From Massilia timonae CCUG 45783 (GTDB lineage: Bacteria; Pseudomonadota; Gammaproteobacteria; Burkholderiales; Burkholderiaceae_D): 64,000 nt of DNA. How positions within the stretch are numbered: position 1 is the stretch's first letter; every line of letters starts with the position of its first letter. The DNA is taken from NCBI RefSeq assembly GCF_000315425.1, contig NZ_JH992924.1, positions 946,971 to 1,010,970 of the forward strand, written 5' to 3'. The position numbers and the translations under genes are program-made. Under the pieces are notes generated by a model that was not told the origin of the DNA, searched no databases, and saw only the letters and a program-made list of their open reading frames with translations. Positions 1 through 8,584 of the stretch are shown in pieces.

Positions 1-270
1 GAGGCCCTGGCGGTGCGCCTGCGCGCCGCCTTCGTCGCCGACCTGCCGCGCCGGCGCCGGGAGCTGGCGGCGGCGGTCGCGTCCGATGACCTGGACGCCG
101 CCGGCCGCATCCTGCACGGCCTGCGCGGCAGCGCCGTCCACCTGGCGGAGCCAGGCCTGGCAACGCTGTGCGGCGAACTGGAAGCGGCGGCCGACGCCGG
201 CGACCACGAGCGCCTGCGCGCCGGGCTGCCGCGGCTGCATACGCTGCTCGACGCCTTCGATGCGCGCTAA
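1..270 (+). CDS. C-terminal end of an HPt-domain signalling protein (5' partial)
   Basis: The reading frame is open from the first base of the window, so the gene starts upstream. The visible 89 or so residues form a histidine phosphotransfer (HPt) domain: an Ala/Leu-rich helix, then LHGLRGSAVHL, which matches the HPt core H-x-L-K/R-G-S/A with the phospho-accepting His, then a second helix pair. HPt domains usually end hybrid sensor histidine kinases and pass phosphate to a response regulator. The next gene, 62 bp downstream, is a response regulator, so the pair probably forms one phosphorelay. The nature of the missing N-terminal part (kinase, PAS or REC domains) cannot be told from this window. 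Confidence 0.75.
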   Translation, partial: EALAVRLRAAFVADLPRRRRELAAAVASDDLDAAGRILHGLRGSAVHLAEPGLATLCGELEAAADAGDHERLRAGLPRLHTLLDAFDAR

Positions 271-296
271 TCTCCGGCCTGTCCCGAATGCTTGCC

Positions 297-302
297 TATA
301 AT
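297..302 (+). promoter_or_regulatory. Candidate -10 box ahead of the response regulator
   Basis: A perfect TATAAT lies 31 bp before the start codon at 333, and the next gene has its own ribosome site (GGAGAG near 324). No recognisable -35 hexamer lies 17 bp upstream, so this could be a weak or activator-dependent promoter or a chance match. Confidence 0.3.
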
Positions 303-332
303 GCAGGTCTTGACCGAACTGGCGGAGAGCGA

Positions 333-1037
333 ATGAAGGTGCTGGTAGTGGACGACGACATCGTGGCGCGCATGATGCTGATGCATCTGGTCGACAGCTG
401 CGGCAATCATGCGATCCTGGAAGCGGAAGACGGCGCCGATGCCTGGCGCCAGCTGGAATCGGGCCTGCGGCCCGACATCGTGTTCTGCGACCTGCGCATG
501 CCGCACCTGTCCGGCCTGCAACTGCTGCAGCGGGTGCGCGCCGGCGCCGACACGGCGGCGCTGCCCTTCGTGCTGGTTTCGGCCGCGTCCGACGGCGCGA
601 CGCTGGACGAAGCGGCGGCCCTGGGCGCCAGCGGCTACATCGTCAAGCCGTTCCGCCAGGAAGACGTGCGCGCGCAGTTCGCGCGCCTGTTTCCGGCGCT
701 GGCCGGCGCCCAACCCGCAGACGAAGCGCCGGACGAAGCACCGGACGAGGTGGCGCGCCGGCTCGGCATCGATCATGCGCGCCTGCGCCTCTACCTGGAC
801 GGCCTGGCGCGCCAGCTGCAGGTGGCCATGCACGAGCCGCCGGCCGGCGACGAGGGAACGCAGGCGCGCCTGAACCGCCTGCGCGAAGGCTGCAAGACGC
901 TCGGCCTGTACGGCGCCGCCGCGGCGCTGGCCACGGTGGCCGAGGCCCGCTCCCCGGCGCCGCACGATGTGGCGGCGGCGCTGGCGACGGCCGGCGCGGC
1001 GGTCGCGCGCCAGGCCGGGCGCGCCGCGCATGGCTGA
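333..1037 (+). CDS. Response regulator with C-terminal HPt-like helical domain
   Basis: A 234-residue protein. Residues 1-120 are a CheY-like receiver: acidic cluster VVDDD near residues 6-9, phospho-acceptor Asp53 in FCDLRMP, Ser in LVSAAS, and the conserved Lys105 in YIVKPF. There is no DNA-binding or GGDEF/EAL output domain. Residues about 150-234 are helical and look like an HPt domain (LREGCKTLGLYGAAAALATV), but the position of the phospho-His is not His, so it may be a dead HPt or a partner-binding module. The start at 333 is chosen because the receiver begins there and GGAGAG lies 5 bp upstream; longer in-frame starts run into the previous gene. It lies just after an HPt-encoding gene, so it is the likely phosphate recipient. 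Confidence 0.85.
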   Translation: MKVLVVDDDIVARMMLMHLVDSCGNHAILEAEDGADAWRQLESGLRPDIVFCDLRMPHLSGLQLLQRVRAGADTAALPFVLVSAASDGATLDEAAALGASGYIVKPFRQEDVRAQFARLFPALAGAQPADEAPDEAPDEVARRLGIDHARLRLYLDGLARQLQVAMHEPPAGDEGTQARLNRLREGCKTLGLYGAAAALATVAEARSPAPHDVAAALATAGAAVARQAGRAAHG

Positions 1038-1148
1038 ACGCAAGAAGGGGTGGCGAATCCGCTTGCCGGGCAGGTGCTTTAGATTTAAAGTATTCCTGGC
1101 TTGTTGCTTGAGTTCTTGTCGCCTCGTTTTACCCAGCCGGGACCATCC

Positions 1149-2777
1149 ATGAACGACGCCACCATCGCAACGCTGTTCCCGTCCGGCCACACGGACAGTT
1201 TCGCCCGCGCCAACCTGCCGCCGGCGCACACCTGGCCCGAGTTCCTGTTCGACCTGCCCGAACTGCATTACCCGCCGCGCCTGAACTGCGTCGCCGACCT
1301 GCTCGACGGCGCCGTCAAGCGCGGCTGGGGCGGGCGCACGGCGCTGATCGGCGCGCGCGAGCGGCTGACCTACGCCGCATTGTTGGAGCGGGTCGACCGC
1401 ATCGCCCACGTGCTGCGCCACGACCTGGGCCTGGCCACCGGCAACCGGGTGCTGGTGCGCGGCGCCAACTGCCCGACGATGGCGGCCTGCATCCTGGGCG
1501 TGATCAAGGCCGGCTGCATCGCGGTGCCGACCATGCCGCTGCTGCGCGCGCGCGAACTCGGCGCCATCGCCGGCAAGGCGCGCGTGAACGCGATGCTGTG
1601 CGCCGGCACCCTGGTGGACGAGGTCGCCGCGCTCGGCCTGTCCGTGCCGGTGCTGGTGTTCGACGCCCCGGTCCCCGATTGCCTCGAACAACGCATGGCG
1701 CGCCATGGCGAGCCGTTCGTCGCCGCCGACACGGCGCAGGACGACGTCTGCCTGATCAGCTTCACGTCCGGCACCACCGGCGTGCCGAAAGGGACCATGC
1801 ACTTCCACCGCGACGTGCTGGCGATCTGCGACTGCTTCCCGCGCCACGCCCTGCGTGCGCAGGCGGACGACGTCTTCGTCGGCACGCCGCCGCTGGCCTT
1901 CACCTTCGGGCTGGGCGGGCTGCTGCTGTTCCCGCTGCGGGTGGGGGCGGCCGGGGTGCTGGTCGAGAAGCTCACGCCCGAAGCCCTGCTGGGCGCGATC
2001 GCCGAGCACCGCGCCACCGTGTGCTTCACGGCGCCGACCTTCTACCGCCAGATGGCGGCGCAGGCTGGCCGCTTCGACTTGTCGAGCCTGCGCGCCAGCG
2101 TGTCGGCCGGCGAAGCGCTGCCGGTGGCCACGCGCGAAGCCTGGCAGGCGGCGACCGGGCTGGCCATGATCGACGGCATCGGCGCGACCGAGTTGCTGCA
2201 CATCTTCATCGCGAGCGCGGGCGACGACGTCCGGCCAGGGGCCACCGGCAAGCCGGTGCCGGGCTACCAGGCCTGCATCCTCGACGCCCAGGGGAGGCAG
2301 CTGGGGCCGGGCGTGATCGGCCGGCTGGCGGTGAAGGGGCCGACCGGCTGCCGCTACCTGGCCGACGAGCGCCAGCGCGACTACGTCCAGGATGGCTGGA
2401 ACCTGACCGGCGACGCCTACGAAATGGATGACGACGGCTATTTTTATTACCGCTCGCGCACCGACGACATGATCATCTCGGCCGGCTACAACATCGCCGG
2501 CGCCGAGGTCGAAGAAGCGCTGCTGCACCATCCGGCGGTGGCCGAATGCGCGGTGGTGGGACGGAGCGACCCCGAACGCGGGCAGGTGGTCGAAGCCCAT
2601 GTCGTGTTGCGCAGCAGTCACGTGGGAACCGAGCGACTGGCCCACGAGCTGCAAGAATTCGTGAAGGGCCAGATTGCGCCGTATAAATACCCGCGCGCGA
2701 TTCTGTTCAAGGAACAACTGCCTCGGACCGAAACCGGTAAACTGCAACGGTTTAAATTACGCACTGAAGCGGTTTGA
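1149..2777 (+). CDS. Aryl-CoA ligase (benzoate / 2-aminobenzoate type, AMP-forming)
   Basis: A 542-residue member of the ANL adenylating superfamily. It would activate an aromatic acid with ATP and join it to CoA in the cytoplasm. Visible signatures are the phosphate-binding loop FTSGTTGVPKG (about residues 205-215), the YRSRTDDMIISAGYNI hinge and A8 region, and the catalytic C-terminal lysine (Lys531) in RTETGKLQR. The N terminus (FDLPELHYPPRLNCVADLLD) resembles benzoate-CoA and 2-aminobenzoate-CoA ligases rather than acetyl-CoA synthetases; the precise substrate is inferred only. The start at 1149 fits the family's length; an in-frame codon at 1101 would add 16 unlikely residues. A MarR regulator follows 8 bp after the stop, a typical arrangement for aromatic-acid activation genes. 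No ring-cleaving or oxygenase genes are nearby. Confidence 0.85.
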   Translation: MNDATIATLFPSGHTDSFARANLPPAHTWPEFLFDLPELHYPPRLNCVADLLDGAVKRGWGGRTALIGARERLTYAALLERVDRIAHVLRHDLGLATGNRVLVRGANCPTMAACILGVIKAGCIAVPTMPLLRARELGAIAGKARVNAMLCAGTLVDEVAALGLSVPVLVFDAPVPDCLEQRMARHGEPFVAADTAQDDVCLISFTSGTTGVPKGTMHFHRDVLAICDCFPRHALRAQADDVFVGTPPLAFTFGLGGLLLFPLRVGAAGVLVEKLTPEALLGAIAEHRATVCFTAPTFYRQMAAQAGRFDLSSLRASVSAGEALPVATREAWQAATGLAMIDGIGATELLHIFIASAGDDVRPGATGKPVPGYQACILDAQGRQLGPGVIGRLAVKGPTGCRYLADERQRDYVQDGWNLTGDAYEMDDDGYFYYRSRTDDMIISAGYNIAGAEVEEALLHHPAVAECAVVGRSDPERGQVVEAHVVLRSSHVGTERLAHELQEFVKGQIAPYKYPRAILFKEQLPRTETGKLQRFKLRTEAV

Positions 2778-2785
2778 GGACTTGC

Positions 2786-3313
2786 ATGGATGACGACAGG
2801 CGCATACGGGCTGCCGACGCCGAGGGGGGAGAGGCGGCCGACCTGGACCTGGAAAGCCGCCTGACGGATGAACACCACCAGTCGCTGCGGCTGTGGCTGC
2901 GCATGCTGTCGTGCACGACGCGGATCGAGAACGAGATCCGCAGCCGTCTGCGCACCACCTTCGGGATCACCTTGCCGCGCTTCGACCTGATGGCGCAGCT
3001 CGAGCGCCATCCGGACGGGCTGCGCATGGGCGAGCTGTCCCGGCGCATGATGGTCACCGGGGGCAATATCACCGGGATCACCGACCAGCTCGAGCGCGAG
3101 GAACTCGTGGTGCGGGTGCAGGATGCACGCGACCGGCGCGCGTCGGCGGTCAAGCTGACCGAGGCGGGAAGAAAGGCCTTCGCCGAGATGGCGGCGGTGC
3201 ATGAGCGCTGGATCGAGGAGATGCTGGTGGATGTGCCGGGCGAGGACAAGGCGGAGATGATTGCCTTGTTGTCGACCATGAAGCGCAAGCTGCGGGTGGA
3301 TGATGAAGTCTAG
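2786..3313 (+). CDS. MarR-family transcriptional regulator
   Basis: A 175-residue winged-helix protein. It has the usual MarR order: an N-terminal helix for dimerisation, then LRMGELSRRMMVTGGNITGITDQLEREELV as helix-turn-helix and recognition helix, then the wing with the family hallmark DARDRRASAVKLTEAGRKAF (the D-x-R-D-x-R signature), and a C-terminal dimer helix. The start ATG at 2786 has GAGGA 5 bp upstream. The gene is 8 bp downstream of the aryl-CoA ligase and surely co-transcribed. MarR proteins next to such ligases commonly sense the aromatic acid or its CoA thioester and relieve repression; that role is inference here. Confidence 0.88.
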   Translation: MDDDRRIRAADAEGGEAADLDLESRLTDEHHQSLRLWLRMLSCTTRIENEIRSRLRTTFGITLPRFDLMAQLERHPDGLRMGELSRRMMVTGGNITGITDQLEREELVVRVQDARDRRASAVKLTEAGRKAFAEMAAVHERWIEEMLVDVPGEDKAEMIALLSTMKRKLRVDDEV

Positions 3314-3319
3314 GGGCTG

Positions 3320-3475
3320 CTAGTCACGGTCCGGCTGCTCGCGGATCCGGGTTGGCGGCAGCAGCGAGAATGCCGACTTCACGTCGCGCGCCTCCTGGCG
3401 CGGACTGCGGCCGAAAAAACGCTTGAATGCGCGGTTGAAGTGAAAGGAGCTCTCACAGCCCACCCGGGCCGACGC
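3320..3475 (-). pseudogene. 3' remnant of an AraC-family regulator
   Basis: On the minus strand the last 50 or so codons before the TAG at 3320 read ARVGCESSFHFNRAFKRFFG followed by RSPRQ, the second helix-turn-helix of AraC/XylS regulators. Upstream of about 3475 the frame continues but its translation no longer looks like an AraC protein, and the plus strand there encodes an unrelated SDR tail. The rest of the regulator (more than 200 residues) is missing, so this is a decayed gene end, not a functional regulator. Confidence 0.7.
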
Positions 3476-3590
3476 CGCCGAGCTGCGCGAGATCGCCGAG
3501 ATCACCGCCTTCCTGGCGTCGGACAAGGCCAGCTTCTTCGTTGGCGCGGTGGTGATGGCGGATGGGGAAATGAGCGTGGCGATCAAGTGA
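3468..3590 (+). pseudogene. 3' remnant of a short-chain dehydrogenase/reductase
   Basis: In the frame ending at TGA 3588 the translation reads ELREIAEITAFLASDKASFF then VGAVVMADGEMSVAIK, which is the C-terminal signature of classical SDR enzymes (E-I-A-x-x-x-x-F-L-A-S-D, then the G-x-x-x-x-x-D-G-G-like end). Only about 40 codons remain. It abuts and slightly overlaps the AraC remnant on the opposite strand, so a deletion or rearrangement has joined the two 3' ends. Confidence 0.7.
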
Positions 3591-3994
3591 TGTGCGTGGT
3601 GGTGTGCGCCGCGGGCACGTCGTCAACGTTGCCCGCGCACAGCGACTATCACCGGATGGATTCCTGCTTCGCCATGGAATAGAAGAGCCTCTGCAATCCC
3701 GCATGAGCGCGTCAATAGGCTGAGCATTGCCAGTCGAATACCACAAAAGTACCAACAACTGCGGCCGCTGGTGAAGTTACCGCAGTCGGATGTGTTGCAT
3801 TGTCCGTCGGTATATCCGCGCGTCCACACTAAAAGCATGAACGAGCGAGGGCTTATCTGATGTCAAAGATATTGTCGTTCCAAGTACATACCATTGATTC
3901 TTGGAATGTATTGCGAAGACACGTATAGCGGAGGACGCATGCTCACTGTCGCCATATTTCGTCATCGGGTTAGAGCAGCCTCGACGGCGGATAA
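3591..3994. other. Non-coding stretch before vgrG
   Basis: About 400 bp with visibly lower GC than the flanks and no frame that looks coding. I see no tRNA, repeat array or strong sigma-70 promoter. A TTGATT near 3894 has no good -10 at the right spacing. A weak GGCGGA near 3985 precedes the vgrG start. The base composition change suggests it belongs to the acquired T6SS island or to the rearranged scar. Confidence 0.4.
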
Positions 3995-6739
3995 ATGAAC
4001 CTCAAGGACCTGATTGAAGGATTTACCAGCCTGACCGAGTCGCATCGCCCCATACGTTTGCGGTTTTCGCGAGGACAGCAAGCGTCTGGCGACGTCCTGC
4101 TGGTCCAGCGTGTCAGCGGAACCGAAACACTGTGTGGCGGACTGGAATACCGGCTCCTGTGCGTGTCGACACGCGCCGATCTCCCTCTGAAGGACTTCAT
4201 CGCACTGCCGGTCGAGCTGCAGTTCGTGACGGACCGCGGCAACATGCGCGCGGTGCGCGGCATCGTCGCGCAAGCGGCTGCCGGCCAGAGCGATGGTGGC
4301 CTGGCGACCTATGAACTGGTGCTGCGCGATGCGCTGGCGCTGATGGAGCAGCGCACCAGTACCCGGGTCTTCCGCAACATGAACGAACTGGACATCACTC
4401 AGGTCATTGTGGGCGAGTGGCGTCGGAACAATCCGGTGCTGGCCAGGGCATTCGACGTGGAGTGGTCGCATGTGAAAGGCATGTTCCCGGCCCGCGAGTT
4501 CACCATGCAGCACAACGAGTCCGATGCCGACTTCTTGCGCCGCTTGTGGAAACGGCGCGGCATCGCGTGGTTCATGCGTTCAGGGCTCGCTAGCGAATCC
4601 CAGGGCGAGGACATGCCGGCGCACACGCTGGTGTTGTTCGACGATGGGTTCACGCTGCCGCAAAATGCCGCGGGCGTGGTGCGTTATCACCGGGACGACG
4701 GTACCGAGCAAAGCGATACCATCTTCGCGTGGAGCCCGGTACGCAAGCTCGTCCCGGGCAATCTCAACCGTCTCAGCTGGGACTACCTGCAGGGCCGGCC
4801 GATGACCGCCAATACGCCGTCATGTATAGACCAGGGGGCGACTGGTAACCGCTTCGCGCTCGGTCTCGATGACTACCTGATCGACGTGCCGCATGCTGGG
4901 GCGGACGGCGACGACTACCGCGAGCTTGGCGAACTACGCATGAAGCGCCATGAGTACGAGTCCAAATGCTTTTATGGCGAAGGAAGTGTGCGCGCTCTTT
5001 GTATCGGAGAATGGATCGCCTTGAGCGGCCATCCGGATATCGACACCCACTCGCCGCAGGAACGGGAATTTGTCATCACGCGCCTGGAGGTCGATGCGCA
5101 GAACAACCTGCCGAAGACACTCGATGAGCGGATACAGCGGCTGTTTGCGCTCAACCGGTGGGATGAAACCTATTTCGACAGCGGTCTGCACCAGGCCAGC
5201 GCCGAGCGCGGCATGCGCTACATGAACCGCTTTGCCTGCGTTCGCCGCAGCATTCCGATCGTGCCGGCATTCGATCCGCGTACGGATCTGCCGCGTCCAC
5301 AGCTGCAAAGTGCGATCGTCGTCGGCCCGCCCGGCGAAGAAGTGCATTGCGATGAACACGGGCGGGTCAAGGTACGCTTTCCCGGCGCCAGGGTTGAAGA
5401 CCACGAGCATGCGCAAGGCGCGGGTGCCAGCGGCAGCGACCGGGACTCCGCCTGGATACGGGTCGCCAGCACCTGGGCCAGCAATCAGTGGGGGACGATC
5501 ACGCTGCCGCGCGTCGGCGATGAGGTCCTGGTTGGCTTCCTCGGTGGCGATCCGGATAAGCCGATCATCGTTGGCCAGGTCTACGGGCGCATGGCGCCGC
5601 CGCCCGCGTTCAGTCATGCCGGGGCGCTGCCTGGAAACCGATACGTTGCCGGCATCAAGAGCAAGGAGGTCGGCGGCGACCGCTACAACCAGTTGCGGTT
5701 GGATGACACGTCGGGCCAGATCAATGCACAGCTGTCGTCCCAGCACGGTCATAGCGAGTTGAACCTGGGGTGGCTGACCCACCCGCGCAAGGACGGCAAG
5801 GGCGAGGCGCGCGGCGAAGGCGCGGAGCTGCGCAGCGACCTTGCCGTCGCGCTCCGGGGCGCGCAAGGGGTCTTGATCAGCGCCGCCGCGCGCCAGCATG
5901 CCGGCGGAAAACAACTGGATCGCAGCGAGCTTCTCGGCCTTGCCGAGGCCTTGCAGGGACTGCAGAGGCAACTGGCTGAACTGGCGTCGACGCATCACGC
6001 GGACAGTACCGACGATGGGGAGCTCGAACAACTGATCGGCTACCTGAAGCAGTGGGAAGCCGGCAGCAATACCGAAAAGGACGGCGCCGGCGGCCAGCCC
6101 GTGGTGGCGCTATCCGCGCCGGCCGGCGTCGCCATGACCAGCCAGGACAATATTGCGATCGGCGCGCAGACGCATATCGATGTGCTCAGCATCGGCAATA
6201 CCCAGCTATCGGTCGGCAGGAAACTGCTGGCGCGTGTTTCGGAAAGCATCAGCCTGTTCGCACACCGGCTCGGTATCAAGCTGATTGCCGCCAGCGGCAA
6301 GCTGGAATTGCAGACACACGGCGACGATATCGAGGTCACTTCCTCCAAACGCATCGTGCTGACTGCCACCGACGAGATCGTGCTGCAGGCGCCCAAGGTC
6401 CGCATCGTGGCGCAGGGCGCCCAGGTGGATATCGGCGCCGGGGTCATCACTCAGCAGAGCAGCGGCGAACACACGATCAAATCGTCGAAGTTCGCGCATA
6501 TCGGACCGGGAGGCGGCAACCCGGCCGCCGTGACGCCGCCGAAGAGCGAGGCGCAGCACGACCAGCAGACCGTGCTGCGCTGGATCGGGACCGATGAGCC
6601 GATGCAGAACCAGCGCTATCGCATCACCACCGAAGACGGCCGCAGCTTCGAGGGGCGGACAGATGCGAACGGGCTGACCGAGCGTTTTAGCAGCGCCATT
6701 TCGTTTGGGCGCTACAGCATCGAGGCATTGGACGACTGA
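3995..6739 (+). CDS. vgrG: Type VI secretion tip protein VgrG with C-terminal extension
   Basis: A 914-residue spike protein. Residues 1 to about 420 are the gp27-like base (RLRFSRGQQASGDVLLVQRV, then REFTMQHNESDADFLRRLW). About 438-530 is the gp5-like OB fold (VGPPGEEVHCDEHGRVKVRF, GDEVLVGFLGGDPDKPIIVG). The middle holds the Burkholderiales-type QLRLDDTSGQINAQLSS block, and about 700-840 the DUF2345 beta-helix needle. The last 55 or so residues (RYRITTEDGRSFEGRTDANG) resemble a transthyretin-like cargo adaptor. It trimerises at the tip of the Hcp tube. In other systems the transthyretin-like tail loads phospholipase effectors, which suits the lipase-like gene 20 bp downstream. No structural T6SS genes (tssB, tssC, hcp, clpV) are present, so this is an orphan cargo island relying on a T6SS elsewhere. 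Confidence 0.93.
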   Translation: MNLKDLIEGFTSLTESHRPIRLRFSRGQQASGDVLLVQRVSGTETLCGGLEYRLLCVSTRADLPLKDFIALPVELQFVTDRGNMRAVRGIVAQAAAGQSDGGLATYELVLRDALALMEQRTSTRVFRNMNELDITQVIVGEWRRNNPVLARAFDVEWSHVKGMFPAREFTMQHNESDADFLRRLWKRRGIAWFMRSGLASESQGEDMPAHTLVLFDDGFTLPQNAAGVVRYHRDDGTEQSDTIFAWSPVRKLVPGNLNRLSWDYLQGRPMTANTPSCIDQGATGNRFALGLDDYLIDVPHAGADGDDYRELGELRMKRHEYESKCFYGEGSVRALCIGEWIALSGHPDIDTHSPQEREFVITRLEVDAQNNLPKTLDERIQRLFALNRWDETYFDSGLHQASAERGMRYMNRFACVRRSIPIVPAFDPRTDLPRPQLQSAIVVGPPGEEVHCDEHGRVKVRFPGARVEDHEHAQGAGASGSDRDSAWIRVASTWASNQWGTITLPRVGDEVLVGFLGGDPDKPIIVGQVYGRMAPPPAFSHAGALPGNRYVAGIKSKEVGGDRYNQLRLDDTSGQINAQLSSQHGHSELNLGWLTHPRKDGKGEARGEGAELRSDLAVALRGAQGVLISAAARQHAGGKQLDRSELLGLAEALQGLQRQLAELASTHHADSTDDGELEQLIGYLKQWEAGSNTEKDGAGGQPVVALSAPAGVAMTSQDNIAIGAQTHIDVLSIGNTQLSVGRKLLARVSESISLFAHRLGIKLIAASGKLELQTHGDDIEVTSSKRIVLTATDEIVLQAPKVRIVAQGAQVDIGAGVITQQSSGEHTIKSSKFAHIGPGGGNPAAVTPPKSEAQHDQQTVLRWIGTDEPMQNQRYRITTEDGRSFEGRTDANGLTERFSSAISFGRYSIEALDD

Positions 6740-6759
6740 TACACCATGGGGAGCATGCG

Positions 6760-8517
6760 ATGACGACTGCCGAACATCCTTTGCCTGCGCAACATCATGC
6801 CCACGCGGCTCGCAAAGCTGAAGGGTTTGCGACACCGAAGCAGGACAAGAAGCCGCAGTGCGCGCGGATGTTGCCGAAGCGGGTGCTGCCGGTAATTTTT
6901 CTTCCGGGCATCATGGGGTCGAATTTGCGGTTGAGCGCCGAGCGGCAGAGAGAGTTGAAGCAGAGCGACAATATTGCGTGGCGGCCAGATGCGCTTGGGG
7001 TATCGAACATCAGCAAGAATGCGAATAGCCCGCCGCGTGAGCGGCAACTGCGACTGGATCCGCTGCAAACCACGGTCGATATCTACGATCCGTCCGGGCC
7101 GTCTGACGTCACGGGCGATGGACGGCATGATAATGTGGCCTTGGCCGAGAACTTTAATTCTCCCTTGCTGACGAGCGACCCGCCGACTATGCCGAACGGA
7201 CGTACCGCGGTCCAAAAGGCACGGGCACGCGGCTGGGGCGAAGTATTTTTCAAGAGTTATGGCGAGTTGCTGCAACACCTCGAATCTCGCCTGAACAACA
7301 CGTTCGCCAATGGAAAAATACGGTCCGAGTGGCGCGATGTCGTTGGCGTTGATCCAAAGGTATGGAGGTCCGACCCCAGTCTGCCGCAGCAAGTATTGAC
7401 TGAGGACGAACTTAAAAAGGCGGTCACCGGCTGCTGGTTTGCCGTTTACTCGTTCGGCTACAACTGGCTGCAGTCGAATGGCGAAAGCGCGAAGATTATC
7501 GCCGCACGCATTAACAAGGTCATCGGTGAGCTGACCGCGTCCGGCTACGAATGCGAAAAGGTGATCGTTGTAACCCATTCGATGGGCGGGCTTGTCGGGC
7601 GGGCGCTGGTGCATCCGGCCTATGGCAATTTGCAGGACAAAGTGCTCGGCATTGTGCACGGCGTGATGCCGGCAATCGGTGCGCCGGCCGCCTATAAGCG
7701 CATGCGGGCAGGATTCGAGGACCCGGGCCTGATGAGCATTAGCCCAAGCATCATTGAAGCAAGTATTGGCGCAAAGGTAGCCGGCAATTATGGCGACGAA
7801 GTCACGGCGGTGCTGGCGAATGCCACGGGCGCACTGCAGCTGCTGCCTAGCGATTCCTACGGCAACGGCTGGCTGCGCGTGAGACACAATGGGCGGGATC
7901 TGGAAGCCTGGCCGAAGCAGGGCGATCCCTATAGCGAAATCTACAAGCTGCGCGGCAAATGGTATGCGTTGTTCCGGGAGGACTGGATCAATCCGTCCAA
8001 CGTTCCCCCAAAGAAAGACGGCGGAACGTTTGCACGAACATGTAGATTTCTCGATCAGGCAAGGCAATTTCATCAGACGATTGCAAACACCTATCACCCG
8101 AACAGTTATGCGCATTACGGCGCCGACGGCGGACGGCAAAGCTTCGGCGAGGTGGTTTGGGAAATCAGGAATTGTGCCGACCCTAGCGGCTGGCAGAACT
8201 GGTCTGTCGTCCGCGACAGCCGGCAGGGCAGGCTTGAATTCACTTCGTGGGACCCAGATGGAGCGAATAATATCGGGGCACTGCCGTTCAATGACAGTAG
8301 GCCTGTACCGATGCACGCAACGATACTCGCGCCGTCGGCGCCAGGCGACCAGACCGTGCCCGCCAAATCCGCCGACCACCAGTTGAACAGCGGCACGTTC
8401 AAGGGCGTGTTCCGCCAGACCGGTTACGAACACCAGTCCAGTTACAAGGACCCGCAGGCCATTGCGTCGACCTTGTATAGCATCGTGCGCATCGTCCAGT
8501 GTCAGCAGCGGTTGTAA
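6760..8517 (+). CDS. Putative T6SS lipase effector (PGAP1/LCAT-like, Tle4-like)
   Basis: A 585-residue alpha/beta hydrolase. It opens with a short leader, then VLPVIFLPGIMGSNLRL, the oxyanion-strand motif of LCAT/PGAP1-like lipases. The nucleophile elbow is VTHSMGGLVGRAL with Ser274 (G/H-x-S-x-G form). A late His lies in the C-terminal part (GYEHQSSYKD). It has no signal peptide, as expected for VgrG-delivered cargo. It follows vgrG by 20 bp with GGGGAG as ribosome site. An IS21 element inserted at 8500 supplies the last five codons (CQQRL) and the stop; without it the frame would read HASWEC and stop at 10557-10559. Both catalytic regions are therefore intact. GC is lower than in the flanking genes, suggesting acquisition. 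Its exact Tle family is inferred, helped by the Tli4-like gene beyond the IS. Confidence 0.8.
   Translation: MTTAEHPLPAQHHAHAARKAEGFATPKQDKKPQCARMLPKRVLPVIFLPGIMGSNLRLSAERQRELKQSDNIAWRPDALGVSNISKNANSPPRERQLRLDPLQTTVDIYDPSGPSDVTGDGRHDNVALAENFNSPLLTSDPPTMPNGRTAVQKARARGWGEVFFKSYGELLQHLESRLNNTFANGKIRSEWRDVVGVDPKVWRSDPSLPQQVLTEDELKKAVTGCWFAVYSFGYNWLQSNGESAKIIAARINKVIGELTASGYECEKVIVVTHSMGGLVGRALVHPAYGNLQDKVLGIVHGVMPAIGAPAAYKRMRAGFEDPGLMSISPSIIEASIGAKVAGNYGDEVTAVLANATGALQLLPSDSYGNGWLRVRHNGRDLEAWPKQGDPYSEIYKLRGKWYALFREDWINPSNVPPKKDGGTFARTCRFLDQARQFHQTIANTYHPNSYAHYGADGGRQSFGEVVWEIRNCADPSGWQNWSVVRDSRQGRLEFTSWDPDGANNIGALPFNDSRPVPMHATILAPSAPGDQTVPAKSADHQLNSGTFKGVFRQTGYEHQSSYKDPQAIASTLYSIVRIVQCQQRL
8495..8499. 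repeat. Target site duplication, left copy
   Basis: TCCAG directly precedes the left end of the IS21-family element and is repeated directly after its right end at 10534-10538. A 5-bp duplication is normal for this family. Confidence 0.8.
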
Positions 8518-8527
8518 ACTGATACAG
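8500..8527. repeat. IS21 element left terminal inverted repeat
   Basis: Starts TGTCAGCAGCGG and matches the reverse complement of 10506-10533 at 24 of 28 positions. A related inner copy (8531-8551) contains GATTGAAAACTGATACACC. The terminal repeat also encodes the last codons of the disrupted effector gene. Confidence 0.85.
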
Positions 8528-8584
8528 GCAGCGATTGAAAACTGATACACCATTTTGAGAAGATGGCCGCTTTGCGGAGCGGCC

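Noticed and set aside
267..2747. Minus-strand open frame opposite the response regulator and CoA ligase
   Set aside because: Low-complexity translation and no start signal; both plus-strand genes are clear.
3440..3682. Plus-strand frame across the AraC/SDR scar as a real small gene
   Set aside because: Its translation matches neither family; the SDR remnant is in a different frame and there is no ribosome site.
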